The notes under the pieces are model-generated. The model ran no database searches, had not been told where the DNA came from, and was given only the letters and a program-made list of their open reading frames with translations. The position numbers and the translations under genes were made by a program. This document shows, one piece after another, positions 1 to 11,990 of a stretch of DNA of 64,000 nucleotides (the first letter of the stretch is position 1; each line of letters begins with the position of its first letter). Location: NCBI RefSeq assembly GCF_949987515.2, contig NC_082700.1, positions 39,147,380-39,211,379 on the forward strand, read 5' to 3'. Source of the DNA: Delphinus delphis (taxonomy: Eukaryota > Chordata > Mammalia > Artiodactyla > Delphinidae).

Positions 1-1853
1 CCTGTATGCAGAAAACTATAAGACACTGATGAAAGAAATTAAAGATGATACAAACAGATGGAGAGATATACCATGTTCTTGTACTGGAAGAATCAATATT
101 GTGAAAATGACTATACTCCCCAAAGCAATCTACAGATTCAACACAATCCCTATCAAACTACCAATGGCATTTTTCACAGAATTAGAACCAAATATTTCAC
201 AATTTCTATGGAACCACAAAAGACCCTGAATAGTCAAAGCAATCTTGAGAAAGAAAAATGGAGCTGGAAGAATCAGGCTCCCTTACTTCAGATGATACTA
301 CAAACCTACAGTAATCAAGACAGTATAGTACTGGCACAAAAACAGAAACTTAGATCAATGGAACAGGGTAGAAAGCCCAGAGATAAACCCATGCACATAT
401 GGTCACCTTATCTTTGATAAAGGAGGCAAGAATATACAATGGAGAAAAGACAGCCTCTTCAATATCTGGTGACAGGAAAATTGGACAGCTACATGTAAAA
501 GAATGAAATAAGAGCACTACCTAATACTATACACAAAAATAAACAAAATGGATTCAAGACCTAAATGTAAGGCCAAACTGCATAAAACTCTTAGAGGAAA
601 ACATAGGCAGAAGACTCTATGACATAAATCACAGCAAGATCCTTTTTGACCCACCTCCTAGGGAAATGGAAATAAAAACAAAAATAAACAAATGGGACCT
701 AATGAAACTTAAAAGCTTTTGCACAGCAAAGGAAACAATGAACAAGACAAAAAGACAACCTCAGAATGGGAGAAAATATTTGCCAATGAAGCAACGGACA
801 AAGGATTAATTTCCAAAATATACAAGCAGCTCATGCACCTCAATATGAAAAAAACAAACAACCCAATCTTAAAGTGGGCAGAAGACCTAAACAGACATTT
901 CCACAAAGATATTCAGATTGCCAACAAACACATGAAAGGCTGCTCAACATCACTAATCATTAGAGAAATGCAAATCAAAACTACAGTGAGGTATCACCTA
1001 ACACCAGTCAGAATGGCCATCTTCAAAAAAATCTACAAACAACAAATGCTGGAGAGGGTACGGAGAAAAGGGAACCCTCTTGCACTGTTGGTGGGAATGT
1101 AAATTGATACAGCCACTATGGAAACAGTAGGAAGGTTTCTTAAAAAACTACAAATAGAACTACCATATGACCCAGCAATCCCACTACTGGGCATATACCC
1201 TGAGAAAACCATAATTCAAAAAGAGTCATGTACCACAATGTTCATTGCAGCTCTATTTATAATAGCCAGGACATGGAAGCAACCTAAGTGTCCAATGACA
1301 GATGAATGGATAAAGATGTGGCACATATATACAATGGAATATTACTCAGCCACAAAAAGAAATGAAATTGAGTTTTATTGTAGTGAGATGGATGGACCTA
1401 GACTCTGTCATATAGAGTGAAGTAAGTTAGAAAGGGAAAAACAAATACCATATGGTAACATATATATGGAATCTAAAAAAAAAAAAAAAAAAAGAAGAAA
1501 GAAAGGTTCTGAAGAACCTAGGAGCAGGACAGGAATAAGGACATAGACTTAGAGAATGGACTTGGGGACATGGGAAGGGGTAAGTGTAAGCTGAGATGAA
1601 GTGAGACAGTGACATGGACATATATACAGTACCAAATGTAAAATAGCTAGTGGGAAGCAGCCTCATAGTACAGGGACATCAGCTCAGTGCTTTGTCACCA
1701 CCTAGAAGGGTGGGATACAGAGTGTGAGAGGGAGACACAAGAGGGAGGGAACATGGGTATATATGTATATGTATAGCTGATTCACTTTGTTATACAGCAG
1801 CAACTAACACAGCAATGTAAAGCAATTATATTCCAATAAAGAAATAAAAAAAA
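1..1853 (+). mobile_element. LINE-1, 3' half (ORF2 C-terminal part, 3' UTR, poly-A), cut by window edge
   Basis: Plus-strand L1 that enters from the left edge. The start matches the ORF2 region downstream of the reverse transcriptase; the same stretch recurs at 52937 with a few mismatches. Later ORF2 peptides are recognisable, such as [14 protein letters not shown] near 990 and YDPAIPLLGIYP near 1165. ORF2 decays to several frames, ends near 1476 (ggaatctaa) and is followed by an A/G tract. The 3' UTR runs to ccaataaagaaat and a short A tail at about 1853. It belongs to the young cetartiodactyl-type L1s. It is inactive because of frameshifts and stops. Its 5' end and left target-site duplication lie outside the window. 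Confidence 0.93.
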
Positions 1854-2480
1854 GATGGTACAATACACTATTTAATCTAATAAATGAGTATTTTTCAGTA
1901 TAACATCACAAGTCAGACCTCATCAACATGTCCTCTCTGAGTAGCTTAATTATTTATATATGCTATACAAGAAGAAATAGATAGCAAGGAGTATAAACAC
2001 ACTCTTTAGGTGGTTTTAGGGAGTTGAGGGTGGAAAGGGAGAAATAGGCTGCTAATTATCAAATTTAAGAAAAAGAAGTGACAGCTTGAATATTCTGACT
2101 TTGGCTGGTGCTCTGTTTGAGGTGTTTTGCTGTTTGCTTGTGTTTTGTTTGAGGACTTTTGCGTCTATATTCATTGAAGTAATTTTCTTTTCCTATTGTC
2201 TGTTTGCCTGACTTTGTATCATGGTAATATTGGCCTGGTGAAATGAGATTGGAAAGATTACTTCGTCTTCTAATTTTTGGAACAGTTTGAAAAGAATTGA
2301 TTAATTTTTCTTTAAATGTTTGGAAGAATTTACCAATGAAGCCATTTGGTTCCAAACTTTTCTTCATTAGGATTTTGATTACTGATTCAATTTCCTTACT
2401 AGTGATTGGTCTGTTCATATTTTTGATTTCTTCAAGATTTAGTCTTAGCAGTTCATATGTTTCTAAGAATTTATCTATTT

Positions 2481-3412
2481 TTTTAACATCTTTATTGGAG
2501 TATGATTGCTTTACAATGGTGTGTTATTTTCTGCTTTATAACAAAGTGAATCAGCTATACATATAATATATCCCCATATCTCCTCCCTCTTGTGTCTCCC
2601 TCCCACCCTCCCTATCCCATCCCTCTAGGTGGTCACAAAGCAGCGAGCTGATCTCCCTGTGCTATGCAGCTGCTTCCCACTAGCTATCTGTTTTACATTT
2701 AGTAATACATATGAATCCATGCCACTCTCTCACTTCATCTCAACTTACCTTTCCCCCTCCCCATGTCCTCAAGTCCATTCTCTATATCAGCATCTCTGTT
2801 CCTATCCTGCTCCTGGGTTCTTCAGAAACTTTTTTTTTTTTTAAGATTCCATGTATATGTGTTAGCATATGGTATTTGTTTTTCTCCTTCTGACTTACTT
2901 CACTCTGTATGACACACTCTAGGTCCAGCCATCTTACTACAAATAATTCAATTTCATTTCTTTTTATGGCTGAGTAATATTCCATTGTATATATTTGCCA
3001 CATCTTCTTTATCCACTCATTTGTTGATGGACACTTAGGTTGCTTCCATGTCCTGGCTATTGTAAATAGAGCTGCAATGAATATTGTGGTACATGACTCT
3101 TTTTGAATTATGGTTTTCTCATTGTATATGTTCAGTAGTGGAATTGCTGGGTCATATGGTAGTTCTATTTTTAGTTTTTAAGGAACCTCCATACTGTTCT
3201 CCATAGTGGCTGTTTCAATTTACATTCCCACCAGCAGTGCCAGAGGGTTCCCTTTTCTCTACACCCTCTCCAGCATCTATGTTTTGTAGATTTTTTGAAG
3301 ATGGCCATTCTGACTGGTGTGAGGTGATTCCTCATTGTAGTTTTGACTTGCATTTCTCTAATGATTAGTGATGTTGAGCATTCTTTCATGTGTTTGTTGG
3401 TAATCTGTATTT
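2481..3412 (-). mobile_element. Younger L1 3' end nested in the ancient L1
   Basis: Reverse complement of an L1 tail. A T-rich start with aacatctttattggagtatgattg marks the 3' end, then comes the 3' UTR, then the ORF2 C-terminus read on the minus strand (MWQIYTMEYYSAIKRNEIELF around 2950-3003; [14 protein letters not shown] near 3200). It is truncated at about 3412. The flanks tctattttttt (about 2471) and ctgtatttctttta (about 3404) could be a degraded target-site duplication, but this is weak. The host L1 text continues across it, so it landed later than its host. Confidence 0.88.
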
Positions 3413-4870
3413 CTTTTAAGTTGTCAAATTTGTTGACATATAGTTGTGCAAAGTAGTCTCTTATGATCCTTTATATTTCAATGGTATCAATTGGAGTGTC
3501 TCCTTTTTCATTAATAATTTTATTTATTTGAGTCTTCTCTCTTTCTTTATTGGCTAGTCTAGCTAGTGGTTTGTCTACTTTGTTTATCTTTTCAAAGGCA
3601 CAGTGTTTAATTTTATTGATCTTTTCTATTGTCTCTTAGTCTTTTTTTCAATTATTTTCACTTTGATCTTTGTTATTTCTTTCTAACTTTGGACTTTGTT
3701 TGTTCTTCTTTTTCTAGTTCCTTAAGATATAAATTAGGTTGTTTACCTAAAATATATCTTCATCTTTAATGTACATATTTATTGCTATGAACTTCAGTCC
3801 TTGTACTGCTTTTGCTGCATCACTTAAGTTTTAGTACATTGTATTTTCATTTGACTCAAAATATTTTCTAATTTCTCTTTCAATTTCTTCCTTGAATGAT
3901 TGGTTGGTTAAATATATCTTATTTATTTCCATATATTTGTGAATTTTCCACTTTTTATTCTGCTCTTTATTTATAGTTTCATTCCATTGCAGTCAGAAAA
4001 AATACCTGATATTATTTCAATATTCTTCAGTTTCTTAAGACTTGTTTTGTGTCCTAATATGTGATCTACCCTGGAGAATTTTCCTTCTCTGTTTGAAAAG
4101 AATATATCATCTCCTGCTGTTGGAGGTAAAGCTCTGTGTCTGTTAGGTTTATGTGATCTATAATGTTCAAGTCTGCTGTTTGTTGATTTCCCCCCCTCTG
4201 TTTATTTTATTCATTATTGAGAATGAGGTACTGTAGTGTTCTACCATTCTTATACTGCCATCTATTTTCCCCTTCAGTTCTGTCAATCCTTGTTTTGCAT
4301 ATTTAGCTGCTCTGATGTGAGTGCTTATACGTTTATACATGTTATATCTTCCTGGCTAACTGACACTTTTATCATTATATAATGTTCTTTTCTGCTGCTT
4401 TGTGACAGTGTTTGAATTAAAGTCTGTTTTCTCTAACTACTACCTTTACTCTTCTTTGGTTTTTCCAGGGAATTGGTATTTCCAGGGAATTTATTTTCCA
4501 TCCCTTTACTTTCAATGTATCTGTGTCTATAAATCTATAGTGAGTTTCTTGTAGACAGTTTATAATTGGATCTTGGTTTTTATGTTTGTTTGTTTCTTTC
4601 TTTCCATTCACTCTATGTCATTTGATTGGAAAGTTTAGTTCATTTACATGTAAAGTAATTGTTAATAGAGAAGGTTTTCCTTTTTCCATTTTGTTAATCA
4701 TTTGTCTTGTTATTCATTATCCCTCTTTTCCTCTGTTGTTATCTACCATTTTATTTTGTTGATGTATTAGTATTGATGTGCTTTGATTTCTTTCTCCTTT
4801 TCTTTTGTGTATCTACTATAGGTATTTTCTTTGTGGTTATCATGTGGCTTAGATAAAACATCTTACAGTT

Positions 4871-5082
4871 GTTTATTTATTTATTTTTTTGTGGTACATG
4901 GGCCTCTCACTGTTGTGGCCTCTCCCATTGTGGAGCACAGGCTCTGGACGCGCAGGCTCAGTGGCGATGGCTCATGGGCCTAGCCGCTCTGTGGCATGTG
5001 CAATCTTCCCAGACCGGGGCATGAACCCATGTCCCCTGCATTGGCAGGTGGACTCTCAACCACTGCACCACTAGGGAAACCC
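4871..5082 (-). mobile_element. CHR-type SINE (cetacean tRNA-derived)
   Basis: On the minus strand it reads as the standard CHR body: a tRNA-like head with the B-box region (5020-5040 on plus), the gggccatgagcc-like core and gagaggccacaacagtgag, ending in an A tail seen here as T-rich sequence at 4874-4888. It is flanked by a perfect 13-bp target-site duplication, acatcttacagtt, at 4858-4870 and 5083-5095. It interrupts the ancient L1. Confidence 0.96.
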
Positions 5083-5475
5083 ACATCTTACAGTTTTAAC
5101 AGTCTATTTTAAGTGGCTAACAACAGTAATCACATACATAAACTACATTTTACATCCCCCTCCTCCACATTTAATGCTATGATGTCACAGTTTGCATGTA
5201 TTTGTATTGTTTTCATTAACATTTTTAGCTATGGGTATTTTTAATTAACTTTTATATGACAATTAAAAGTACTTTACACAGCACCATTACAATAATACAA
5301 TATTCTGTATTTTTCTGTATATTTACTTTTACCATTGAGTTTTATACATTCTCATGCTATCATGTTGCTATTTAGTACAATTTCATTTCAACTTGAAGAG
5401 CTCCCTTTAGGAATTCTCATAAACTCCTTAAACTTCTAATTGTCTGGGAAAGTCTTTATCTCTCCTTCATTTTTA

Positions 5476-5752
5476 TTTTATTTTTTTGTAACATTTTATT
5501 TTATATTGGAGTATAGTTGATTAACAATGATGTGTTAGTTTCAGGTGTATAGCAAAGTGATTCAGTTATACATATATATGTATCTATTCTTTTTCAAATT
5601 ATTTTCCTATTTAGATTGTTACATAATATTGAGCAGAGTTCAGTGTGCTCTTCAGTAGGCCCTTTTAAAAGTAAAGGTTATCCATTTTAAATATAGCAGT
5701 GTGTAAGGGTGGGGGCAAGGGATAGTTAGGGAGTTTGGGATTGACATGTACA
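5476..5752 (-). mobile_element. Short L1 3' end with 5' inversion (twin priming)
   Basis: About 5476-5710 is a minus-strand L1 3' UTR (ttggagtatagttgattaac and so on, through agcagtgtgta). From about 5709 to 5752 the strand flips: agggtgggggcaagggatag is the reverse complement of the next stretch expected in the same 3' UTR. The whole insert is flanked by a 16-bp duplication ctctccttcattttta at 5460-5475 and 5753-5768. This is the classic product of twin-primed reverse transcription. It is nested in the ancient L1. Confidence 0.9.
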
Positions 5753-7135
5753 CTCTCCTTCATTTTTAAAGGACAGTTTATCTGTTATTTTTTTATGTTG
5801 ACAGGTTTTTCTTTCAGCATTTTGATTATATCATTCTATTACTTTCTACCCTGCAAAGTTTCTGTTGAAAAATCTGCTGAGATTTTATGAGGTTCTCTTT
5901 TACATAAAAAGCCTATTTTATATTGTTGCTCTCAAACTTCTCTCTTTGTCTTTGACTTTTAACAATTTGATTGTAATGTCTCAGCGTGTATCTCTTTGGG
6001 TTCATTTTTTCTGAGATTGTTTGAGCTTCCTAGATCTAGATGTCCAATTCCTTCCCCAAAATTGGGAAGTTTTTAGCCATTATTTCTTTTAAAGCTTCCC
6101 ATTCCTTTCTCTCTCTCTTCTCCTTCTGAAACTCCCATAATTGTGTATATTGGTCCCTGCTGCTATCTCATAAGTCCCTTAGGTTTCCTCCAGTCTTTTT
6201 CATTTCTTTTTCTTCTGTCTGAATAATTTCCAATGGCATGTCTTTGAGTTTGCTCATCTTTTCTTCTGCTTGGTCTAGCCTGTTGTTGAACTCCTGTAGT
6301 GAGTTCATTGATTATAGTTTTCTTCTTCCCTATGATCTCCATTTGGTACTATTTAAATTATCTATCTCTGTTGAAATTCTCACTTTGTCATGCATTATTC
6401 TCCTGACCTCAGTGAGCATTTTTGTGGTGATTATTTTGTATTGCCTGTTAAGTAAATTATATATCTTTATTTCATTAGCATTGGTTTCTGGAGATTATTT
6501 TGGTTTTTTGGAGCATATTAATCTGTTTGTTCATTTTCCTTTACTCTATTGGTGCTTCTGCATTAGACAAAAGAGACATCTCTTTCAGACTTTACAAACT
6601 GACCTTATAGAGGAGAAAGTGACGCTGCAGTCAGTTCCTCAGGTGTTCCCAGATAAGTTGAATAATTGGACACACTGTCCAATTCTTTCCTACCCCAGAG
6701 AAAAGCTGTTATCTTGGATTTTCACCTGTTAATTCTGTGCTGAGTGAGAAAGAGGCTGTGGAGAGAAGTTTCACACCAAATCAAACTGCATTTTTTGTTC
6801 TCACTGACTCCCAGGTAGCTGGATTATGCTGGGTCCCATAATGATCTGAGACAGACTAAACAGAAGCCAATCCTCAGGGCAGTCCCTAGTGAAGGTGGGG
6901 TGTTGAATGCTTGGCCCACCTCTTTCCCTCCTCCTAATCATATGTTGCTGTAGTTTCTCTATTAGCTTCAGTGTGGTTGGTTTTGTGCTCACCCTGGATG
7001 TAAGAGCCTCTCAACTAGTTTCTGGATTTCTCCCAATTAGAATTTCCTTGTGAATTGTTGTTGAATCAATATATTTGTGGTGGGGGCAGAAAGGGTACAT
7101 AGCTTCCTATTCTGCCATCTTGCTCACATCATTCT

Positions 7136-7640
7136 CCAATCCATAATTTTTTATATACTCACTCATTCCTTCTGCTATCCTTCAGTTTTCTACCTGCCAC
7201 TCTCTTACATACATACATACATATATATATATGAACATACACAATTTTGTGGGTGTATGAGTGAAATATATTTGGACACTTTAAGGAACAATAACAAAAT
7301 GTGCATCCAGGTACCACCACTAACACCTTTATCTGTTTCTTACAAATAAAAACTGACTTTGTTAATCATTCTCTAATTTTATTTATAGATTTTACTATGC
7401 ATCTCTAAATAATATATTATTTAATTTTCCTTCACACTTCATCATCCAGGTCTGAGAATTTCTCCTCTGAGATAGTATTCCTCTTCTGAAAAGGTAACAC
7501 CTCTTTGGAACACAGTAGTTTTATCAGGCTGTTTGCTGCCTGTAGAATTTTCAATGTCTAATAGCCTTCTTTTATTCCCTCCTTTATCTCTCTTTTCAGT
7601 TCAAGATAATAGTATTTCTACTGGTGTAACATGACTTCAA
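7136..7640. other. Unassigned stretch with a small CATA/TA tract
   Basis: No gene or repeat family recognised. A short tandem tract of tacatacata followed by tatatatata lies at about 7200-7232. The rest is AT-rich, apparently unique sequence between the 5' end of the ancient L1 and the next L1. Confidence 0.5.
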
Positions 7641-9735
7641 CAAACTCTCAACAAATCAAATATAGAGGAAACATACATCAACATAATTAAGGGCCATATA
7701 TGACAAGTCACAGCTAATATCATACTCAATGGTGAAAAGTTGAAAGTTTTTCCTCTAAGATCAGGAAAAATATCAACACTTACCACTTCTTTTCAAAATA
7801 GTATTGAAAGTCCTAGCCACAGCAATTAGACAAGAAAAAGAAATTAAATATATCCAAATTGGGAAGGAAGAAGTAAAACTGTCATTATTTGCAGGTGACA
7901 TGATATTACATATAGAAAATCCTAAAGGCTTCATCAAAAACCTGTTATAACTAATAAGTTTAGGAAAGTTGCAGGATAAAAATTATTACACAAAATTCTG
8001 TTTCATTTCTATGCACCAACAATGAACTATTAGAAAGAGAAATTAAGGAGACAATTCCATTTACATTTGTATCCAAAAAAAATCTAAGAATAAATTTAAC
8101 CAATTTTTGAAGATGACACAAATAAATGGAAAGATATTTCATGCTCATGGATTGGAAGAATTAATATTGATAAAATGTCCATACTACTCAAAGCAATCTG
8201 CAGATTCAATGAAATCCTTAAAAATATTCAATGGAATTTTTCACATAAATACCAGAAACAATCCTGAAATGTGTATAGAATCACAAAAGACCCCAAATAG
8301 TCAAAGTAATCTTGAGAAAGAAGAACAAAGATGGAGACATGATGCTCCCCAATTTCAAACTGTAATACAAAGCTATAATAATCAAAACAGACACATAGAC
8401 CAATGGAACAGAACTGAGAGCCCAGGAGTAAACCTATACATGTATGGTCAATTAATTTACAACAAACAAACCAAGAATATACTATGGGGAAAGGACAGTC
8501 TTCAACAAATGATGTTGAGAAAACTAAACAGCCACATGCAAAAGAATGGAATTGGATCATTATCTTGTATCATACACAAATGTTAACTCAAAATAGATTA
8601 AAGATTTGCATGTGATACCTAAACCCACAAAACCCCTAGAAGAAATCATAAGCAGCAACCTCCTTGATGTAGGTCTTGGCAATGATTTTTTAGTATCTGA
8701 CACCAAAAGCAAAAACAACAACAACTAAAACCAATAAAACCAACAAACAAAAACCCCACCAAAAACCAACCAAACAAACAACAAAACTAAAGCAACTACA
8801 TCAAACTAAAAACCTTCTGCACAGTAATGGAAACCATCAATAAAATGAAAAGGCAACCTACTGAGTGGAAGTAAATATTTGCAAACCATGTATATAATAA
8901 TTATCTAATATCCAAATTATATAAAAATTCATACAACTCAATAGCAAAAAAATAAACCAATCTGATTTTTAAATGGGCAGATAATTTAAAGAGACATTTT
9001 TCCAAAGACATACAAATGCTTAACAGGTACATGAAAAGATGATGTACATTATTAATCATCAGGGAACTGCAAATCAAAAACTACAATGAGATATCACTTC
9101 ATACCTGTTAGAATGGCTATTATCAAAAAGACTAGAAATAACAAATGTTGGTGAGGATATGGAAAAAAGGCAACTCTTATGTACTGTCATTTGGATTGAA
9201 AATTGGTACAGCCACTATGGAAAACTGTATGGAGGTTTCTCAAAAAATTAAAAATAGAACTACCATATGATCCAGCAATTCCAATTCTGGGCATTTATCT
9301 GAAGATTATAAAAATACTAATTTGAAAAGATTTATACACCCCCATGTTCATTGTAGCATTATTAACAAGAGCCAAGATATGGAAACAACCTAAAAATGTC
9401 CATGGATAGATGAATGGATAAAGAAATTGTGGTATATATATATAGGGAATGAAAATTTATTCAGCTATAAAAAAGAATGAAATATTGCCTTTTGCGGCCA
9501 CATGGATGGACCTCAAGGGCATCATGCTAAGTGAAATAAGTCAGACAGAGAAAGACAAATACCTTAGGATCTCTCTTATATGTGGAATATATATATATAT
9601 ATATATATATATTCTAAGTTCATAGATGCAGAGAACAGATGGTTGCCAGATGCAAGGGTTGGGGTGTGGAATAAATGGATGCATGGTGTTTGTTTTTAGT
9701 TTAAATAAATTGAATAATTTAAAAACTTCCTTCAA
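7640..9735 (+). mobile_element. L1 (L1MA-like), ORF2 from the RT to the 3' end
   Basis: Plus-strand, 5'-truncated L1. ORF2 RT text is recognisable at 7730-7930 in degraded form. The catalytic FADD codons now read F-A-G-D near 7890, so one key aspartate is lost. The C-terminal ORF2 follows (CGHMDGPQGHHAK-type text near 9500). An A/C-rich expansion interrupts ORF2 at about 8700-8790. An AT dinucleotide tract lies at 9586-9612. The 3' UTR (cagatggttgccagatgcaa) ends near 9735 without a clear poly-A. It is older than the L1 at position 1: more substitutions and a different 3' UTR. Confidence 0.88.
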
Positions 9736-10917
9736 ACCTCATATGTCTCCCTTGTATATAACATTATTCCAATAGGTAGGAGGTTCCTTTGCATTGTTTG
9801 CAACATAATTGTTTCTCTTTTTTTAATTTCTGCTGAGATGACTGAGGGGAACTGAGTCACATGTCTAATTTCTTCAAAGATCCCTCTCTGTGACTGAATG
9901 CTGTGAACTTTATTTCTTTCTGAGACAAAAAGTTTATCCAGCCACATCCCTGGCTTTCTCTCTGAAGCATGCAGTTTGACAGCGAATCTCCTCATTTTAG
10001 TGTCTTTTGCAATCTGAATAAGCTGAAAATACCCTAAATCACCAAGTCCTGTTTTTTTTTTTTTTTTTTTTACTTCACTTCTTCCTGCAGTTTATCTCTG
10101 CTCCCCCTCATTTTACTATAAGCAGCAAGAAGAAATCAGGACACAGCTTCCACACTTTGCTTGGAAAGCTCCTAAACTATGTATCCAAGTTCATTGATTA
10201 CAGCTTCTGTTTTCCAAATAACTGAGGACACAATTCAGCTAAGTTTTTTGGCCACGATATAATTAGGATTCCCTTTCCACCAGTTTTCAGTAATTTGTTC
10301 CTTATTACCTTCTGAATCATCACCATTAGCACTTTTAATATATATATTTCTGATATTATTTAGGATGATTTAGGAATTCTCTAAGATAATAAAGTTTTCT
10401 CCATCATGCATCTCACTTTGTTTTCATTCTCATCAGCAGGACTTCAATGCCTATATTTCTAGCAACATTCTGTTTTTGGTGACTTAGCTTTTCTCAGGGG
10501 CAATACAGAATTTCTCTACCATATTTCTTATTCCTTCTGAGCCCTCACCTGCAGAGAATTTAATATCCTTATTTCTACTAACAGTCTGTTCAAGATACTT
10601 ACTTCTCTTAACCTTTACTCAATACGCAACGCAAAGCAAGTTTTGGGCTTTCTTGGAGGCTCAGTGGTTGAGAGTTCGTCTGCCGATGCGGGAGATGCGG
10701 GTTTGTGACCCGGTCCAGGAAGATCTCACATGCCGCGGAGCGGCTAGACCCGTGAGCCATGGCCACTGAGCTGAGCCTGCGCGTCTGGAGCCTGTGCTCC
10801 GCAACGGAAGAGGCCACAACAGTGAGAAGCCCGCATACTGCAAAAAACAAAAAAAAAATCCAGTTTCACATTTTTATTTTATTATTACTGTAACACCCCA
10901 ATTCTAGGTACCTAAAC
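9736..10917 (-). mobile_element. MaLR (MLT1-type ERVL) internal region remnant
   Basis: Noncoding remnant of the internal part of a mammalian-apparent LTR retrotransposon, read on the minus strand. The junction with the LTR at about 10860-10918 has the form seen in this family: the complement of a ggtacc-type leader lies directly before an LTR end. The left end abuts the preceding L1 and no second LTR is visible there. No open gag or pro frame survives. A T tract lies at 10050-10071 and a CHR SINE interrupts the element at about 10644-10858. Confidence 0.6.
10644..10858 (+). mobile_element. CHR-type SINE
   Basis: Plus-strand copy from gggctttcttggaggctcag to an A tail (caaaaaacaaaaaaaaa). 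It contains the conserved core gtgagccatggccactgagc, with a small duplication (ctgagctgagcc) relative to other copies in the window. Flanks aaagcaagttt and aaatccagttt are at best a degraded target-site duplication. It sits in the MaLR internal region. Confidence 0.95.
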
Positions 10918-11385
10918 CTGTATTCATTCCCTATTGCTGCTATAACAGATTACCACAAAATTAGTGGCTCAAAACACAAATTTACTATCTTCTGGTGGCA
11001 GAAGTCTAAAATGGTTTCACAGTGTTGCATTCCTTCTGGAGGCCCTAGGGGAAAATATATTTCCTTGCCTTTTCAAGTTCTATAGTCTGCCTACATTCCT
11101 TGACTTGTGGTCCCTTCTTCCATCCTCAAAGCCAGCAGTATAGTATCTTTCTTTTCCCCTTGGCTTCCATTATCACATCACCTTCCCTCTTTTTCTGATT
11201 CCTATATCCTTCTTATAAGTACTCTTGTGGTTGGTACATTGAACCCATTCATTTCAAGATCCTTAACTTAAGTACATCAGCAAAAAGTGTTTTTTACCAT
11301 GTATGACAACATAGTCTTAGGTTTCAGAAATTTGGACATGAGCAAATTTGGGAGTCCTCTATTCATCTTTCCACAAAAGAGGACT
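10918..11385 (-). mobile_element. MLT1-type MaLR LTR (5' LTR of a minus-strand element)
   Basis: The reverse complement ends with a run typical of MLT1 LTRs. On the plus strand this is ctattgctgctataacagat then taccacaaaattagtggctc at 10932-10972, followed by the middle portion with cttcttccatcctcaaagcc near 11114-11133. With internal sequence to its left, it is the 5' LTR of the minus-strand element. Subfamily not assigned. Confidence 0.75.
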
Positions 11386-11850
11386 TATTGTGATTACTTT
11401 ATCTCTGTTTTATCACTATACTGACAGTGGGGCTGGACAGCAATAAGGATGGATACTAACTTCTTTTATTTGATAGATTTCTGGGTCACAACCTGCACTT
11501 AAAAGAGAAGCAGCTACATTGCCTAGAGATCCTAAACACTTAAATAAATGCACTGACTTGAAGTTTTTTCCCTAAAGAAGGAAGTTGGTGAGTTCAATAT
11601 ATGAAATAAAGGGAAAAAATAGACACCACAATTATTATAGGAGAATCTATAGATAGTCAGGAATTCCTTTAATCTTTCTGGGCATTTAGGATAATTGCAA
11701 CTGCAAGACTCTCTTGACATGATATATGTTACTTCGAGATTTGTCTTTAAACAATCACAGCAATTGTTGCTCTTCCTATTTGCTCATTGCCTGAAAGAAT
11801 GTAGATTTAGCAGAAAATCCTGAGGAAGTCCTAGAAGGTGATGATGCATG
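11386..11850. other. Unassigned AT-rich stretch
   Basis: No coding or repeat identity recognised. It lies between two MLT1-like LTR pieces and could include degraded LTR sequence. Confidence 0.4.
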
Positions 11851-11990
11851 TTTGAAAATGAGCCATGTTTGCAAGACTACTCATGGAACACCTGATTGAA
11901 TTATTGTCATTCAATAAATCATTATTGTTTTAAGCCAGTGTGATTTGGGGGGTTGATTGTTACAGAAGCTAACATTACTTACCCTAAATA
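11851..11990 (+). mobile_element. Possible MLT1-like LTR 3' end
   Basis: Plus-strand text attattgttttaagccagtg followed by a G-run and gttgattgttacagaagcta resembles the 3' end of an MLT1 LTR. The rest of the LTR is too degraded for me to place. It is in opposite orientation to the LTR at 10918. Confidence 0.45.

Larger units (their letters stand above)
2085..7135 (-). mobile_element. Ancient L1 (L1M-type), nearly full 5' part, three nested insertions
   Basis: Old minus-strand L1 seen in four pieces: about 2085-2480, 3413-4870, 5083-5475 and 5753-7135. The first piece translates on the minus strand to a degraded ORF2 start-of-RT region (NRPITSKEIESVIK, then PNGFIGKFFQTFKEKL). At 2480 the text breaks at an L1 tail and resumes at about 3413 with the next stretch of the same ORF2 (ttgtcaaatttgttgacata). 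Endonuclease, ORF1 and 5' UTR follow. The 5' end is near tctgccatcttgctcacatc (7110-7130). The ORF2 C-terminal half and 3' UTR are absent to the left of 2085. All frames are broken. The 164-codon plus-strand frame at 6238-6732 is its antisense shadow. Confidence 0.85.

Noticed and set aside
6238..6732. 164-codon plus-strand open frame
   Set aside because: It is the antisense of the ancient L1 ORF1/5' region, and the peptide has only hydrophobic low-complexity text.
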